Source: Paludibacteraceae bacterium (GTDB lineage Bacteria; Bacteroidota; Bacteroidia; Bacteroidales; Paludibacteraceae). From it: a stretch of DNA of 49,076 nt. The stretch spans positions 1 to 49,076 of the forward strand of contig JAFSXJ010000071.1 in NCBI GenBank assembly GCA_017444065.1, given 5' to 3'. The notes beneath the pieces are model-generated. The model made no database searches. It had not been told where the DNA came from and was given only the letters and a program-made list of their open reading frames with translations. The translations under genes were made by a program, and so were the position numbers. Below are positions 1 through 8,133 of the stretch, in pieces (position 1 is the stretch's first letter; each line of letters opens with the position of its first letter).

Positions 1-519
1 CTCGGCGAGTTCCAGTGCCATAGCGTTGAGTCCGTAATAATACAATGTCGTATCACCTGCTCTGTAGAAAGACTTGGCGGATTGTTCGTACATGTCATAA
101 CCCAGTTGGAACTCATCCACCAGGTGGCACATCGTGCCCATATTCGTATAAATACGTCCGAGGATATGGTAATCGTTGAACCAGGGGAGAGGTATGACGC
201 GTTGGATATACGGCGCATGGGTGCCGGCGATGAACGCCTGCATAGCGGCAACCTGGTTGCCATGCTGACGGAGCAGGTAACCGTAGTAATAACACGCGCG
301 TGCGTAATAATTAGGATAGATATACCTCCACCTGCCCGTTGTGGCGAACGCCTCCGCCAGCCCCAGGCTGTCGTCATACAGCCTGCCCTCGTTCACGCGC
401 ATGCTCTCCGCCGCAGCGAGCGTCTGCTGCGCCTCACGGACTGCCCCTGCATGCGCAGAACCCTGCATGACGGGCAGCAGGAAGAAGAGGGATAGCAGTA
501 TGTGCCGGAAGTGCGCCAT
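1..519 (-). CDS. TPR-type periplasmic/membrane protein, N-terminal part (runs off the window)
   Basis: The reading frame starts at ATG 519 and is still open at base 1, giving 173 residues of an incomplete protein. Residues 1-25 look like a signal peptide (MAHFRHILLSLFFLLPVMQG, then small residues). The rest is helical and rich in Tyr and Ala, with spaced repeats such as YARACYYYGYLLRQHGN and ILGRIYTNMGTMCH, the look of degenerate tetratricopeptide repeats. In Bacteroidales such proteins often continue into a transmembrane helix and a LuxR-type or kinase output domain, but that part is outside the window. It begins 5 bases after the stop of the upstream coiled-coil gene, so the two are probably co-transcribed. 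The TPR assignment is moderate; any function is unknown. Confidence 0.6.
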   Translation of the reverse strand, partial: MAHFRHILLSLFFLLPVMQGSAHAGAVREAQQTLAAAESMRVNEGRLYDDSLGLAEAFATTGRWRYIYPNYYARACYYYGYLLRQHGNQVAAMQAFIAGTHAPYIQRVIPLPWFNDYHILGRIYTNMGTMCHLVDEFQLGYDMYEQSAKSFYRAGDTTLYYYGLNAMALELAE

Positions 520-524
520 ACGGC

Positions 525-1406
525 TTACCTCTTCAGTTCAAAGGGGAAGGAGGCGATGAGTGCGCCGTCGATGAAGAAGTCGGCGTTGTAGGTGCCTTTG
601 TACAGGATCTCGCCTACGGGCCAATAGAGCACTTCGTCCAGTGCTTCGCCACCGTACTCGAACTGTTTGGTCAGTGAGTATTCGATCTCGCTGTTCTCGA
701 AGGCGAACATCCGCTGTGCAGGATTAGGCAGGCTGATCAGTTCGCCGTCAGGACGGACTATGCGCATATAGACCTGCTTCATGCCGCGGTCGCTGGTGAT
801 GTTCTTGCCGATAGTGAAGTCGAACTGAATCTTCTGCATATGGTTGAGGTTCGACGTCTTGCGGTCGTTCTTGTTCAGCGGTGTGACCTTGAATGCCGTT
901 ATCTCAAGCATCGAGGCGCGGGTGACCTTTTCCGTCAGATGGGTGTTCTGCTGCTGCAACTCCTCCGCCTGCTGCTGCACGACGGCGTACTGCTCGCGCA
1001 CCTGCCTGTTCTCGGCGGTCAGACGCTGGTTGGTCCGGTTGAGCGAGTCAATCTGGTGCACATACGACACCATGACCTGACGTACAGTAGCCAGCTCCTT
1101 CTTCAGTTCGGCTATACGGCGGGCATTGGTCGCCTTGGTGATGCGCAGCTCCTCCAACAGGTCGCGCACGCGTTGCTGCTCCTGATTGAGGAGCTGCGCC
1201 AGCGAGTCGTTGTGGATATCCGGTGTACGGTAGCCGTCGAACTGCATGGCGAGGTCCTCGTACTCGTCCTCGAGTTCGGATTTCTCAAACTCCATCTGCT
1301 CGACCATCTCGGTCATCTCCTGCTTCTGCGCAAAGTACAGATATGCCAGCACACCGAGGGCTATCAAAAGTACGGAAAGAATTATTACCGTGAATGATTT
1401 TTTCAT
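525..1406 (-). CDS. Single-pass membrane protein with long coiled coil, unknown function
   Basis: This is a 293-residue protein. I chose the ATG at 1406 (MKKSFTVIIL) because it places a transmembrane helix (about residues 4-24) at the N-terminus; an earlier in-frame start would read through the murF 3' end. Residues about 28-170 are rich in Glu, Gln, Leu and Arg with heptad spacing, predicting a long coiled coil. The C-terminal 120 residues look like a compact beta domain (KIQFDFTIGKN, VYMRIVRPDGELI). Proteins of this design lie next to murF in other Bacteroidales, but I know of no assigned role. The gene starts 32 bases after murF on the same strand. A link to wall or envelope assembly is only suggested by position. 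Confidence 0.75.
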   Translation of the reverse strand: MKKSFTVIILSVLLIALGVLAYLYFAQKQEMTEMVEQMEFEKSELEDEYEDLAMQFDGYRTPDIHNDSLAQLLNQEQQRVRDLLEELRITKATNARRIAELKKELATVRQVMVSYVHQIDSLNRTNQRLTAENRQVREQYAVVQQQAEELQQQNTHLTEKVTRASMLEITAFKVTPLNKNDRKTSNLNHMQKIQFDFTIGKNITSDRGMKQVYMRIVRPDGELISLPNPAQRMFAFENSEIEYSLTKQFEYGGEALDEVLYWPVGEILYKGTYNADFFIDGALIASFPFELKR

Positions 1407-1438
1407 ATTTGAGTACGGATTATGCGGAATAAACGGAA

Positions 1439-2800
1439 TTACAATAGAGGAATTACTTTTTCCAGTTGGTTGCTTCGTGAGCCTTTGATGAGCACAGTGC
1501 ATCCGCTGAGCGGTTGCTGCCTGAGGTGCTCGCACAGGTCGTCAACGGTTGAGAAGACAGGGTAGGGCGCAGTTGTCTCGCGGTACTCGTCGCCGACCAG
1601 CAGCACGGTGTCCGCCTTGCGCTCCAGCAGCATGTTCACGATGTTCTGGTGCTCGGTGTGGCTGTACTCGCCCAGTTCGCGCATGGCGCCAAGCACAAAA
1701 GCAAGAGGCTTTTGTGCATTTACCATTTTATCATTTACCAGTTGGCCATTTATTGGTTCATTGGACCATTTGGTATTTGTAAACGCCTCGATGGCTGCGG
1801 TCATGGATGTGGGGTTGGCATTGTAGGCATCCACGATGAGGGTGTTCTTGTCCGTTACGGTCTTTTGTGAGCGGTTGTTGGAAGGAACGTATGCGCGTAT
1901 AGCCTGCAGACCTGTCTCACGGTCCACGCCGAAATACTCTCCCACGCACAGCGCTGCCTGGATGTTCTCGCTGTTGTACGCCCCGACGAGATGCGTGCCT
2001 TCGGGCATCTGACCGGTGTGGTATAAGACCGCTGTAAAGCACCCCACGCGGGCGAGCCCTTTGGGGACCCCGCGGCTGACAGAAGACAGACCGTCCTTCA
2101 GACTGACAGACCGCTGTGCTGACAGATACATCTGTTCCAGATTAGGATTGTCCGCGTTACGGAAGATCGTGCCGTTGTGGGCGAGGATAAAGTCGTACAG
2201 CTCAGCTTTGGTGCGCATCACGCCCTCGAACGAGCCGAAGCCCTGCAGATGCGCCTTGCCGACGTTGGTTATCAGTCCGCAGTCCGGCTCGCAGACTTCT
2301 ACGAGTTCCGTGATGTCACCGGGGTGCGAGGCGCCCATCTCGACGATTGCCAGTTCGTGCTCATTGGTCAGCTGCAGCAGCGTGAGCGGCACGCCGATGG
2401 AGTTGTTGAGGTTGCCCTGTGTGTAATGCGTCTTGTACTTGGTGCTGAGCACCGCCGCCAGCAATTCCTTCGTAGTCGTCTTGCCATTGGTGCCGGTGAT
2501 GCCGATGACGGTCTTTCCCCACTGCCTGCGCCATGCACGAGCGAGGTCCTGCAAGGCAAGCAGGCTGTTCTCCACACGAATGATTCGTCCCTCATAACTC
2601 TTCTGCATGGAGCAGGTCTGCGGGATATCCTCATCCACGATGACGTACGCAGCACCGTTCTCCAGTGCCTGCAAGGCAAACTGATTGCCGTTGAAACGCT
2701 CGCCCTTGAGCGCCACAAACACGCAGCCGTCGGGGAGGTTGCGCGTGTCGGTAGAGACGCTGAGCGATGAGTTATTTCTTATTAGGAAGCTCCAGTCCAT
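1439..2800 (-). CDS. murF: MurF, UDP-N-acetylmuramoyl-tripeptide--D-Ala-D-Ala ligase
   Basis: MurF is the cytoplasmic ATP-dependent ligase that adds D-Ala-D-Ala to UDP-MurNAc-tripeptide, the last soluble step of peptidoglycan precursor synthesis. The 453-residue product shows the N-terminal substrate domain (STDTRNLPDGCVFVALKG), the ATP loop GTNGKTTT at residues 103-110, the HYTQGNLNNSIGVPLTLL segment and the ligase-domain motif VDAYNANPTSM. It is slightly longer than usual because of two insertions with repetitive DNA, at about 2053-2126 (before GTHLVGAYN) and 1714-1777 (before LAFVLGAM), both listed separately. The start overlaps the MFS gene end by 29 bases on the same strand, so translation may be coupled. 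The identification is firm. Confidence 0.95.
   Translation of the reverse strand: MDWSFLIRNNSSLSVSTDTRNLPDGCVFVALKGERFNGNQFALQALENGAAYVIVDEDIPQTCSMQKSYEGRIIRVENSLLALQDLARAWRRQWGKTVIGITGTNGKTTTKELLAAVLSTKYKTHYTQGNLNNSIGVPLTLLQLTNEHELAIVEMGASHPGDITELVEVCEPDCGLITNVGKAHLQGFGSFEGVMRTKAELYDFILAHNGTIFRNADNPNLEQMYLSAQRSVSLKDGLSSVSRGVPKGLARVGCFTAVLYHTGQMPEGTHLVGAYNSENIQAALCVGEYFGVDRETGLQAIRAYVPSNNRSQKTVTDKNTLIVDAYNANPTSMTAAIEAFTNTKWSNEPINGQLVNDKMVNAQKPLAFVLGAMRELGEYSHTEHQNIVNMLLERKADTVLLVGDEYRETTAPYPVFSTVDDLCEHLRQQPLSGCTVLIKGSRSNQLEKVIPLL
1714..1777. repeat. AT-rich micro-repeat inserted in frame in murF
   Basis: Words of the type catttacc, catttta and ggccattt recur here in an AT-rich patch inside an otherwise GC-rich gene. 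The patch is closely similar to the spacer at 4311-4348 (shared order: tttaccattt, tcattta, ttggccattta). It is read in frame as Asn/Lys-rich sequence (NEPINGQLVNDKMVNAQ) between two MurF motifs, where other MurF proteins have a short loop. Confidence 0.75.
2053..2126. repeat. Second repetitive insertion in murF
   Basis: A GC palindrome-like stretch (ctttggggaccccgcgg) is followed by three spaced copies of the word ctgacagA at about 2075, 2103 and 2118, with related cagaccg words between. It is translated in frame (SVSLKDGLSSVSRGVPKG) at a place where MurF homologues have a short surface loop. Confidence 0.6.
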
Positions 2801-4139
2801 AACCTTTCTTTTTGTCTTCCACCTTGAGCGCGAGGCTCAGCAGGAACGCCAGTACACCAAACGATGCGAATACAATCATCGGTACCAGATAGCCGTCAGT
2901 AGCCACACGCAGCTTGCCAATCAGCAGCGGCACGAGGCACAGACCGACGTTCTGCACCCAGAAGATGAGGCAGTACGCCGAGCCGAGAACCTTCTCGTCG
3001 ATAATCTTCGGTACGCTGGGCCACATCGATGCCGGCACAAGCGAGAAGCTGACGCCGAGCACAAGGATAGTGACGAGTGCCAGCAGTTTGCTCGGGTAAG
3101 CAGGCAGCACAAAGGCGAACACGCAGTGGCAGGCAATCATGATGACCGAGCCAAGCAGCATCATCGAGGCTCCCTTGCCCTTGTAATCGATGAATGCACC
3201 CAGGAACGGCGTGAGCACCATAGCCAGTATAGGGAACCACTTGAACAGACCTGCCGCCTCGGCGTTGCTGATGCTGAGGGTCTCCTCCAGGAAGTTCGTG
3301 GCGAAACGCTGGAACGGGAAGATAGCCGAGTAATACAGCACGCACAGAAGCGCCACGATCCAGAACATCTTGCTGGAGAAGATCTGCTTGAGGTCGCTGA
3401 CATGGAACTCATCCTCGGGGTCATGCACGGCAGGAGCCTCACCGATAGCCACGAGCTGCTTGTCGAACTGATTGTCCATGATTGTGAACACGAAGAAGTT
3501 CAGCAATCCGATGACGAGCAGCAGCGACGCAAACAGCAGCGGTGCCACAACCGAGTTCGTGCCGTTGACGGCGAACTGCTGGCTGATAGTCGGAGCAAGC
3601 CACATGGCACCGAACACGCCCAGACGGGCAATAGCCATCTCCAGACCCATAGCCAGAGCCATCTCCTTGCCCTTGAACCACTTGGCGAGAATCTTGCTGA
3701 CGGTTGTGCCTGCCATCTCGCAGCCGCAACCGAATATCATAAAGCCGAACATCGCCAGCTTGGCGCTACCCGGCATAGCAGGCCACCAGGCGTTGAGCCA
3801 CTCCACGGTGTTGGCGTCCGCCCAAGAGATGCCCCAATACTTGATACCTGCACCAATCACCATCAGCGATGCACTGAGCAGACCGGTGAAGCGTACACCC
3901 ATCTTGTCGAGGATGATACCCGCCAGGATAAGGAAACCGAACACGTTGAGCAGATACTCGCCGGCAGCATACGTGCCGAACACACCCTGGTCCCAGCCGA
4001 GCGTGTCGTTGAGCAGGGATGCCAGAGGCGAGAGTATGTCCACAAACATATAGGCGAAGAACATCATCGACGCCACCAATACGAGCACCGTCCAACGTGC
4101 CCAAGCCTTGTCACGCAATAAGTTTTGAATTTGTTCCAT
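2772..4139 (-). CDS. MFS transporter (NarK/MFSD1-like)
   Basis: This 455-residue integral inner-membrane protein has about twelve hydrophobic segments in two halves, separated by a hydrophilic loop near residues 220-245 (PAVHDPEDEFHVSDLKQIF). The major-facilitator loop signature is visible after the second helix (GIILDKMGVRFTGLL) and in the second half (GAFIDYKGKGASMML). It resembles Bacteroidota MFS proteins annotated as nitrate/nitrite- or MFSD1-like transporters; the substrate cannot be inferred. Its 3' end overlaps the murF start by 29 bases and its 5' end lies 51 bases after the 38-residue microprotein gene, so it belongs to the same minus-strand run. Confidence 0.85.
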   Translation of the reverse strand: MEQIQNLLRDKAWARWTVLVLVASMMFFAYMFVDILSPLASLLNDTLGWDQGVFGTYAAGEYLLNVFGFLILAGIILDKMGVRFTGLLSASLMVIGAGIKYWGISWADANTVEWLNAWWPAMPGSAKLAMFGFMIFGCGCEMAGTTVSKILAKWFKGKEMALAMGLEMAIARLGVFGAMWLAPTISQQFAVNGTNSVVAPLLFASLLLVIGLLNFFVFTIMDNQFDKQLVAIGEAPAVHDPEDEFHVSDLKQIFSSKMFWIVALLCVLYYSAIFPFQRFATNFLEETLSISNAEAAGLFKWFPILAMVLTPFLGAFIDYKGKGASMMLLGSVIMIACHCVFAFVLPAYPSKLLALVTILVLGVSFSLVPASMWPSVPKIIDEKVLGSAYCLIFWVQNVGLCLVPLLIGKLRVATDGYLVPMIVFASFGVLAFLLSLALKVEDKKKGYGLELPNKK

Positions 4140-4153
4140 AGTAGTGTTGTTTG

Positions 4154-4173
4154 ATCAGCCAAATTTGGTTGAT
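4154..4173. repeat. Intergenic palindrome, ATCAGCCA family
   Basis: A 20-base near-perfect palindrome (arms ATCAGCCAAA and TTTGGTTGAT, one G-T mismatch) lies between the microprotein gene and the MFS gene. Related palindromes occur at 4869-4888, 5432-5449 (degenerate), 25631-25648 and 46953-46972. Confidence 0.7.
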
Positions 4174-4190
4174 ATGTTGCTGATATATTA

Positions 4191-4307
4191 TCATAATGCC
4201 TCATCCTCTTGTTTGCGAGGATGAGGCGTGTTGTGTTTACGTTTGAGCCACTCCGCCTTACGCTTCTCATATTCCGCGTAGTGCGCTTCAAGATAGCCGT
4301 CCGCCAT
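4191..4307 (-). CDS. 38-residue basic microprotein
   Basis: The reading frame ATG 4307 to TGA 4191 encodes MADGYLEAHYAEYEKRKAEW followed by a Lys/Arg/His-rich tail ending EDEAL. It is one amphipathic, highly charged helix. Very similar tiny proteins (start MADNYLE or MADNFLE, then a KK/KR-rich end) recur in Bacteroidales and, from memory, are often mislabelled dehydrogenase; their function is unknown. It sits between the OmpH and MFS genes on the same strand, 36 bases after the OmpH stop. Its last codons fall in an 11-base-pair inverted repeat (4198-4227), so the gene end forms a strong hairpin in the mRNA. Confidence 0.65.
   Translation of the reverse strand: MADGYLEAHYAEYEKRKAEWLKRKHNTPHPRKQEDEAL
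4198..4227 (-). terminator. Strong hairpin at the microprotein 3' end (attenuator-like)
   Basis: The arms GCCTCATCCTC and GAGGATGAGGC pair perfectly over 11 base pairs with an 8-base loop. No T-run follows on the minus strand, so a classic Rho-independent terminator is not supported. It may limit read-through or protect the 3' end of the upstream mRNA. It overlaps the end of the 38-residue ORF. Confidence 0.4.
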
Positions 4308-4310
4308 GTA

Positions 4311-4348
4311 GATTTACCATTTAGTCATTTACTATTTGGCCATTTATT
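4311..4348. repeat. AT-rich micro-repeat between OmpH and microprotein genes
   Basis: Three imperfect catttA-type words (tttaccattt, agtcattta, ggccattta) fill the spacer and run into the OmpH stop codon (4344-4346). The same series of words is found in frame in murF at 1714-1777. Confidence 0.7.
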
Positions 4349-4838
4349 TTATTCCGAGTTTGGCTTTGACGAGCGGCATCACGTTGTCGGCGTCAGGGGC
4401 GATATATACGGCTGCAGCGGAGTCGAAGATGTAGGTGTAGCTGTTGGCGGCCCCTACTTCCTGAATAGCCTTGGTCATTCGCTCGTTGATGGGCTTGAGG
4501 TACTCTCCGCGCTTCTGCTCAACGTCCTGTTGTGCGGTCTGATAAGTTGTTTGCAGACGCTGCTGCATCGAATAGAGCTCTTCCTCCTGAATCTGGCGCA
4601 TCGCCTCGGGCAGGGTGCTCTGCTTCTGCTGGTAGTCCTGCAACTTCTTCTGATACTCCTCCTGCATGGTCATGAGCAGGTTCTCGTATTGCTTGTTCAA
4701 ACTGTCCATGCGAGCCTGAACATCCTTGAGCTCGGGCATCTGCATGAACAACTCCTGCGTGTTCACATAACCGAACTTCTGTGCGTTTGCGGTCAGCGTC
4801 AACGCCAATACCGCCATAATCATTACAATCTTTTTCAT
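4344..4838 (-). CDS. OmpH/Skp-family periplasmic chaperone 1
   Basis: OmpH/Skp proteins hold unfolded outer-membrane proteins in the periplasm and pass them to the BAM complex. The 164-residue product starts at ATG 4838 (MKKIVMIMAVLALTLTANAQ), a clear signal peptide cleaved after NAQ. The mature part begins with the family hallmark KFGYVNTQELFMQMPE, followed by a long Gln/Glu-rich coiled coil (about residues 40-120) and the C-terminal segment YIFDSAAAVYIAPDADNVMP. I rejected an in-frame start 39 bases upstream because it would precede the signal peptide. It follows a paralogue and bamA on the same strand, the usual Bacteroidota arrangement. Confidence 0.93.
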   Translation of the reverse strand: MKKIVMIMAVLALTLTANAQKFGYVNTQELFMQMPELKDVQARMDSLNKQYENLLMTMQEEYQKKLQDYQQKQSTLPEAMRQIQEEELYSMQQRLQTTYQTAQQDVEQKRGEYLKPINERMTKAIQEVGAANSYTYIFDSAAAVYIAPDADNVMPLVKAKLGIK

Positions 4839-4868
4839 ATTCGTGTATTCTGTTGTTATTTCTAATTG

Positions 4869-4888
4869 ATCAGCCAAATGTGGCTGAT
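4869..4888. repeat. Intergenic palindrome, ATCAGCCA family
   Basis: Perfect 8-base arms ATCAGCCA and TGGCTGAT around a 4-base loop lie between the two OmpH genes. The flanking word ttgatcagccaaat is shared with the palindrome at 4154. Confidence 0.75.
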
Positions 4889-4893
4889 GCGTT

Positions 4894-5412
4894 CTATTTC
4901 GCGCCTAACTTCTGCAACAACTGGTCCGAGTAGTCGAGTTTGGACGACATATAGAGCAATCCCTGGTCGGACGAGCGGTCCTTGATGACATCGATATGCT
5001 TCTCGTTGGCGAGCTCCTGGATAGCGGCGTAAATCTCATCCTGTATGGGTTTGAGCAGTGCCTCGCGCTTCTTGACCAGTTCGCCTGACTCGCCGAAATA
5101 CTTGCGCTTGAGTTCGATGGCTTCCTGTTCCTTGGCAAGTATCTCCTCTTCGCGGCGCTGACGCATCTCTTCAGATAGGAAGATCTGCTCGGTCTGGTAG
5201 TTGGTGGTCATGACGCGGATCTCCTGCTCCAGGGCGTCAATCTCTTTCTGCCAGCGCTTGGCTATCATCGTAAGTTGCTCGTTTGCCGTCTCGTACTGAG
5301 GAAGATTCTTCAAAATGTATGCCATATCGACATACGCGACGGAATTATCTTTCGCCTGCATGACGCCAATCATGCATAAACTGCTGAATATTAACGCAAT
5401 CAGTCTTTTCAT
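4894..5412 (-). CDS. OmpH/Skp-family periplasmic chaperone 2
   Basis: This is a 172-residue paralogue of the next gene. A signal peptide (MKRLIALIFSSLCMIGVMQA) precedes the family start motif SVAYVDMAYILKNLPQYE, then a coiled-coil arm (about residues 45-125) and a C-terminal region ending DYSDQLLQKLGAK. Like other Skp/OmpH proteins it should form a periplasmic tentacled trimer that binds unfolded barrel proteins. It lies 84 bases downstream of bamA, with a degenerate copy of the palindrome family in that spacer (5432-5449). Two tandem copies next to bamA are common in the phylum. Confidence 0.93.
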   Translation of the reverse strand: MKRLIALIFSSLCMIGVMQAKDNSVAYVDMAYILKNLPQYETANEQLTMIAKRWQKEIDALEQEIRVMTTNYQTEQIFLSEEMRQRREEEILAKEQEAIELKRKYFGESGELVKKREALLKPIQDEIYAAIQELANEKHIDVIKDRSSDQGLLYMSSKLDYSDQLLQKLGAK

Positions 5413-5496
5413 TTTTGTTATTTATCTTTTAGCATCCAAGTTTGGCTGCGGTCTTTATTCTTTTAGCAAAGCGGTCTTTCAGCCGCAGGCGGTCTA

Positions 5497-8133
5497 TTAC
5501 AATTCCTGCCCTAACACAAAGTGGAATTGGCTCTTGCCGTACTGGTCGGAGCCGTTGATTTGGTCAAATCCCCAACCCCAGTCTATACCTAACAGACCGA
5601 ACATAGGCAGGAACACGCGCACACCCACACCGGCGGAACGCTTGAGGTTGAACGGGTTGTAATCCTTGATGTCGGCGAAGCAGTTACCCGCCTCAAGGAA
5701 GGCGAGCGCCCAGATGGTGGCGTTCTGCTCGAGGGAGATAGGATAGCGCAACTCGAGGGTGAACTTGTTGTACAGGTAGCCCATGTTGCGTCCGGTCTGT
5801 GCGTCGTACGGCGTGAGTGAGCCGGAAGTGTAGCCACGCATCGAGATGTAGTCGGTTGCGTAGGACGAGTACGACGACATACCGTCGCCACCCATGTAGA
5901 ACGACTCGAACGGAGACTTGGCGTACTTGTTGTAGTGACCGAGGTAACCGAAGTCGAAACGCGTCATGAGCACGAGCTTGGAGTCACGCGTGAGCGGCGT
6001 GAACACCTTGCCGCTGAACTTCCACTTGTGGTACTCGATGAGGTTGTAGCGTTCGTTGGTAGTCATCTGCGAGTAATCCTTGCCGTTGAACAGCGACCAC
6101 GGCGGGGTAATCTTCAGTCCGAGCACGAACTGCGAGCCGCGGCGCGTATATATCGGGTTGTCGATACTCGAGCGCGAAAGCTGGAGGTTCAGCGCGAGTG
6201 TGTGACTCGTGCCGTTGGAGATGAGCAGGTACGCCCAGTCCTTCAACCAGTAAGCCTGGTACGACAGTTCGCCGTAGAACTGGAAGTAGTCATCCGGCCA
6301 GCGCAGACGCTTGCCGTAACCTATGCTCACACCGAAGGTGCGCAGGTACTTGTCGGGGTCAGCCTCCGATTCCGCCAGCTGCTGGTAGTAGTCGGAGTTG
6401 CCATAGTAGGCGTAGTTGTAGGCGTAGGAGTTGTACAGGTTACGATAGGCTTGGTAGTACCGGTCGGAGTATCCGGTCTGCGAGGCGAAGAAGATAGACG
6501 TTGATAGCGAGTTCGGGCGCTTTCCGCCGAGCCACGGCTCGACGAACGACAGCGATGCCGAGGTGTAGTACACGCCGTTCGTGCGCGCATTGATGCTGAA
6601 GGTCTGACCTTCGCCCTGCGGAACGATGCGGTACGACTTGGGATTGAACAGGTTCTGGATGGCGAAGTTAGTGAACTTCAATCCGATAGAGCCTACTATA
6701 CCCGTCGCTCCCCAACCGAGCGAGAACTCAATCTGGTCAGATGACTTGGTCTCAAGGTTGTACGTTATATCCACCGTTCCGTCCTCAGGGTTGGGCTGGA
6801 TGTCGGGCACAAGCTTCTCCTGGTCGAAGTGCCCCATCTGCGCCAACTCACGCAGCGAACGCATGATGTCCGACTGCGAATAGAGCTGTCCGGGCTTGGT
6901 ATAGAGTTCGCGGCGCACGACATGTTCGTACACGCGCGTATTACCTACTATCTTGATATCGTTGATGGTAGCCGGGCGTCCTTCGTACATGCGCATTTCA
7001 AAGTCGATGGAGTCGTTGTCAACATTGACCTCGACGGGCTCGACGTTGAAGAACAGGTACCCTTGGTCGGTATAGAGTTTCGACACAGCGTCATCGTCCT
7101 CATTCAAGCGTTTGTTCAGTTCCTTGAGGTTGTATGTCGAGCCGGGTTTGATGCCGAGCACGGCGTTCAGATAGTCATACGGATAAACGGTGTTGCCGAC
7201 CCAGTTGATGGAGCGGATATAGTACTTGTCACCCTCGCTGATAGTCATATATACGTCAACGCGCGTGGGGTCTTCGGGGTTGGGCGCGATGCTGTCCGCC
7301 ACGATATATGCGTCGCGATAGCCGAGTTCGTTGTACTTCTCGATGACGGCTTTCTTGTCATTCTCAAACTCCGCGGCAACAAACTTCTTCGTGCGGAAGA
7401 GGTTGAGGATGTTGTTGTCATTGGTCTTCTTCATCGCCTGGTTAATCTGCGTGTGCGTAAGCGCTTCGTTACCGGTGATGTATATTTTGCCGACCTTGGT
7501 CTTGGCTTTCTTGTCCACATTGACGAGCACCTTGACGTATCCCTCTCGGTCATGGTCAGCCTGTTGCAGCACTTGTACCCCGGCATTGTGGAAGCCTTTC
7601 TCTGCCAGATACTTCTTGACAACAGTCTCCGCGCGGTCTGCCAGGTTGGGCGTCATCTGCGCGCCTTTGCTGATACCCACCTTGACCTCGACATCCTCCT
7701 GCTCGCTCTTCTTGAGTCCGACATACTTGATCTCGCTTACGCGCGGGCGCTGCTTGAGGCGAATCTCCAGCCAGATCTTGTCGCCCTCAATCTTCGTGGC
7801 GGCAATCTTAACGTCGGAGAACAGACCTTGCTTCCAGAAACGACGGATACATTTGGTAATCTGGTCGCCCGGCACCTCAATCTTGTCGCCGACAGCCAGA
7901 CCGGAGAATCCGATGAGCACAAAATCCTCGTAGCTGGGAGCACCGGTCACGCTGATACCCGCAATCTCATAAGTCTTGCGGGTCATGCTGTACTCGATTT
8001 TTGGTACAGAGGCAGCCGGCGCAGAGACAGACGCGCTGTCCGTTGCGTCGGGGATGGGCGTGCTGTCCTGTGCATATGCCACGGCAGGCAGACACAGAAG
8101 CAGAAGGAATATATATATCAGGAACTTTTTCAA
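5497..8133 (-). CDS. bamA: BamA, outer-membrane protein assembly factor
   Basis: BamA is the Omp85-family core of the BAM complex that folds barrel proteins into the outer membrane. The 878-residue product has a signal peptide (residues 1-22, ending AVAYAQ), a low-complexity linker, then about five POTRA repeats up to about residue 440 (seen in [79 protein letters not shown]). A 16-strand barrel domain follows with the conserved MRGY motif (family consensus VRGF/Y). The start codon is TTG at 8133, overlapping the uppS stop as TTGA, so translation is probably coupled; no in-frame ATG gives a better signal peptide. The neighbours DUF6089, uppS and two ompH genes match the phylum's standard order. 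Confidence 0.96.
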   Translation of the reverse strand: MKKFLIYIFLLLLCLPAVAYAQDSTPIPDATDSASVSAPAASVPKIEYSMTRKTYEIAGISVTGAPSYEDFVLIGFSGLAVGDKIEVPGDQITKCIRRFWKQGLFSDVKIAATKIEGDKIWLEIRLKQRPRVSEIKYVGLKKSEQEDVEVKVGISKGAQMTPNLADRAETVVKKYLAEKGFHNAGVQVLQQADHDREGYVKVLVNVDKKAKTKVGKIYITGNEALTHTQINQAMKKTNDNNILNLFRTKKFVAAEFENDKKAVIEKYNELGYRDAYIVADSIAPNPEDPTRVDVYMTISEGDKYYIRSINWVGNTVYPYDYLNAVLGIKPGSTYNLKELNKRLNEDDDAVSKLYTDQGYLFFNVEPVEVNVDNDSIDFEMRMYEGRPATINDIKIVGNTRVYEHVVRRELYTKPGQLYSQSDIMRSLRELAQMGHFDQEKLVPDIQPNPEDGTVDITYNLETKSSDQIEFSLGWGATGIVGSIGLKFTNFAIQNLFNPKSYRIVPQGEGQTFSINARTNGVYYTSASLSFVEPWLGGKRPNSLSTSIFFASQTGYSDRYYQAYRNLYNSYAYNYAYYGNSDYYQQLAESEADPDKYLRTFGVSIGYGKRLRWPDDYFQFYGELSYQAYWLKDWAYLLISNGTSHTLALNLQLSRSSIDNPIYTRRGSQFVLGLKITPPWSLFNGKDYSQMTTNERYNLIEYHKWKFSGKVFTPLTRDSKLVLMTRFDFGYLGHYNKYAKSPFESFYMGGDGMSSYSSYATDYISMRGYTSGSLTPYDAQTGRNMGYLYNKFTLELRYPISLEQNATIWALAFLEAGNCFADIKDYNPFNLKRSAGVGVRVFLPMFGLLGIDWGWGFDQINGSDQYGKSQFHFVLGQEL

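Noticed and set aside
2685-4121. Long plus-strand open frame (478 codons) opposite the MFS transporter gene
   Set aside because: It is the antisense shadow of a clear twelve-helix transporter, is extremely rich in His, Gln and Arg and has no domain pattern.
4198-4227. Rho-independent terminator after the 38-residue ORF
   Set aside because: The stem is strong but is not followed by a T-run on the minus strand, so I list it only as a hairpin with low confidence.
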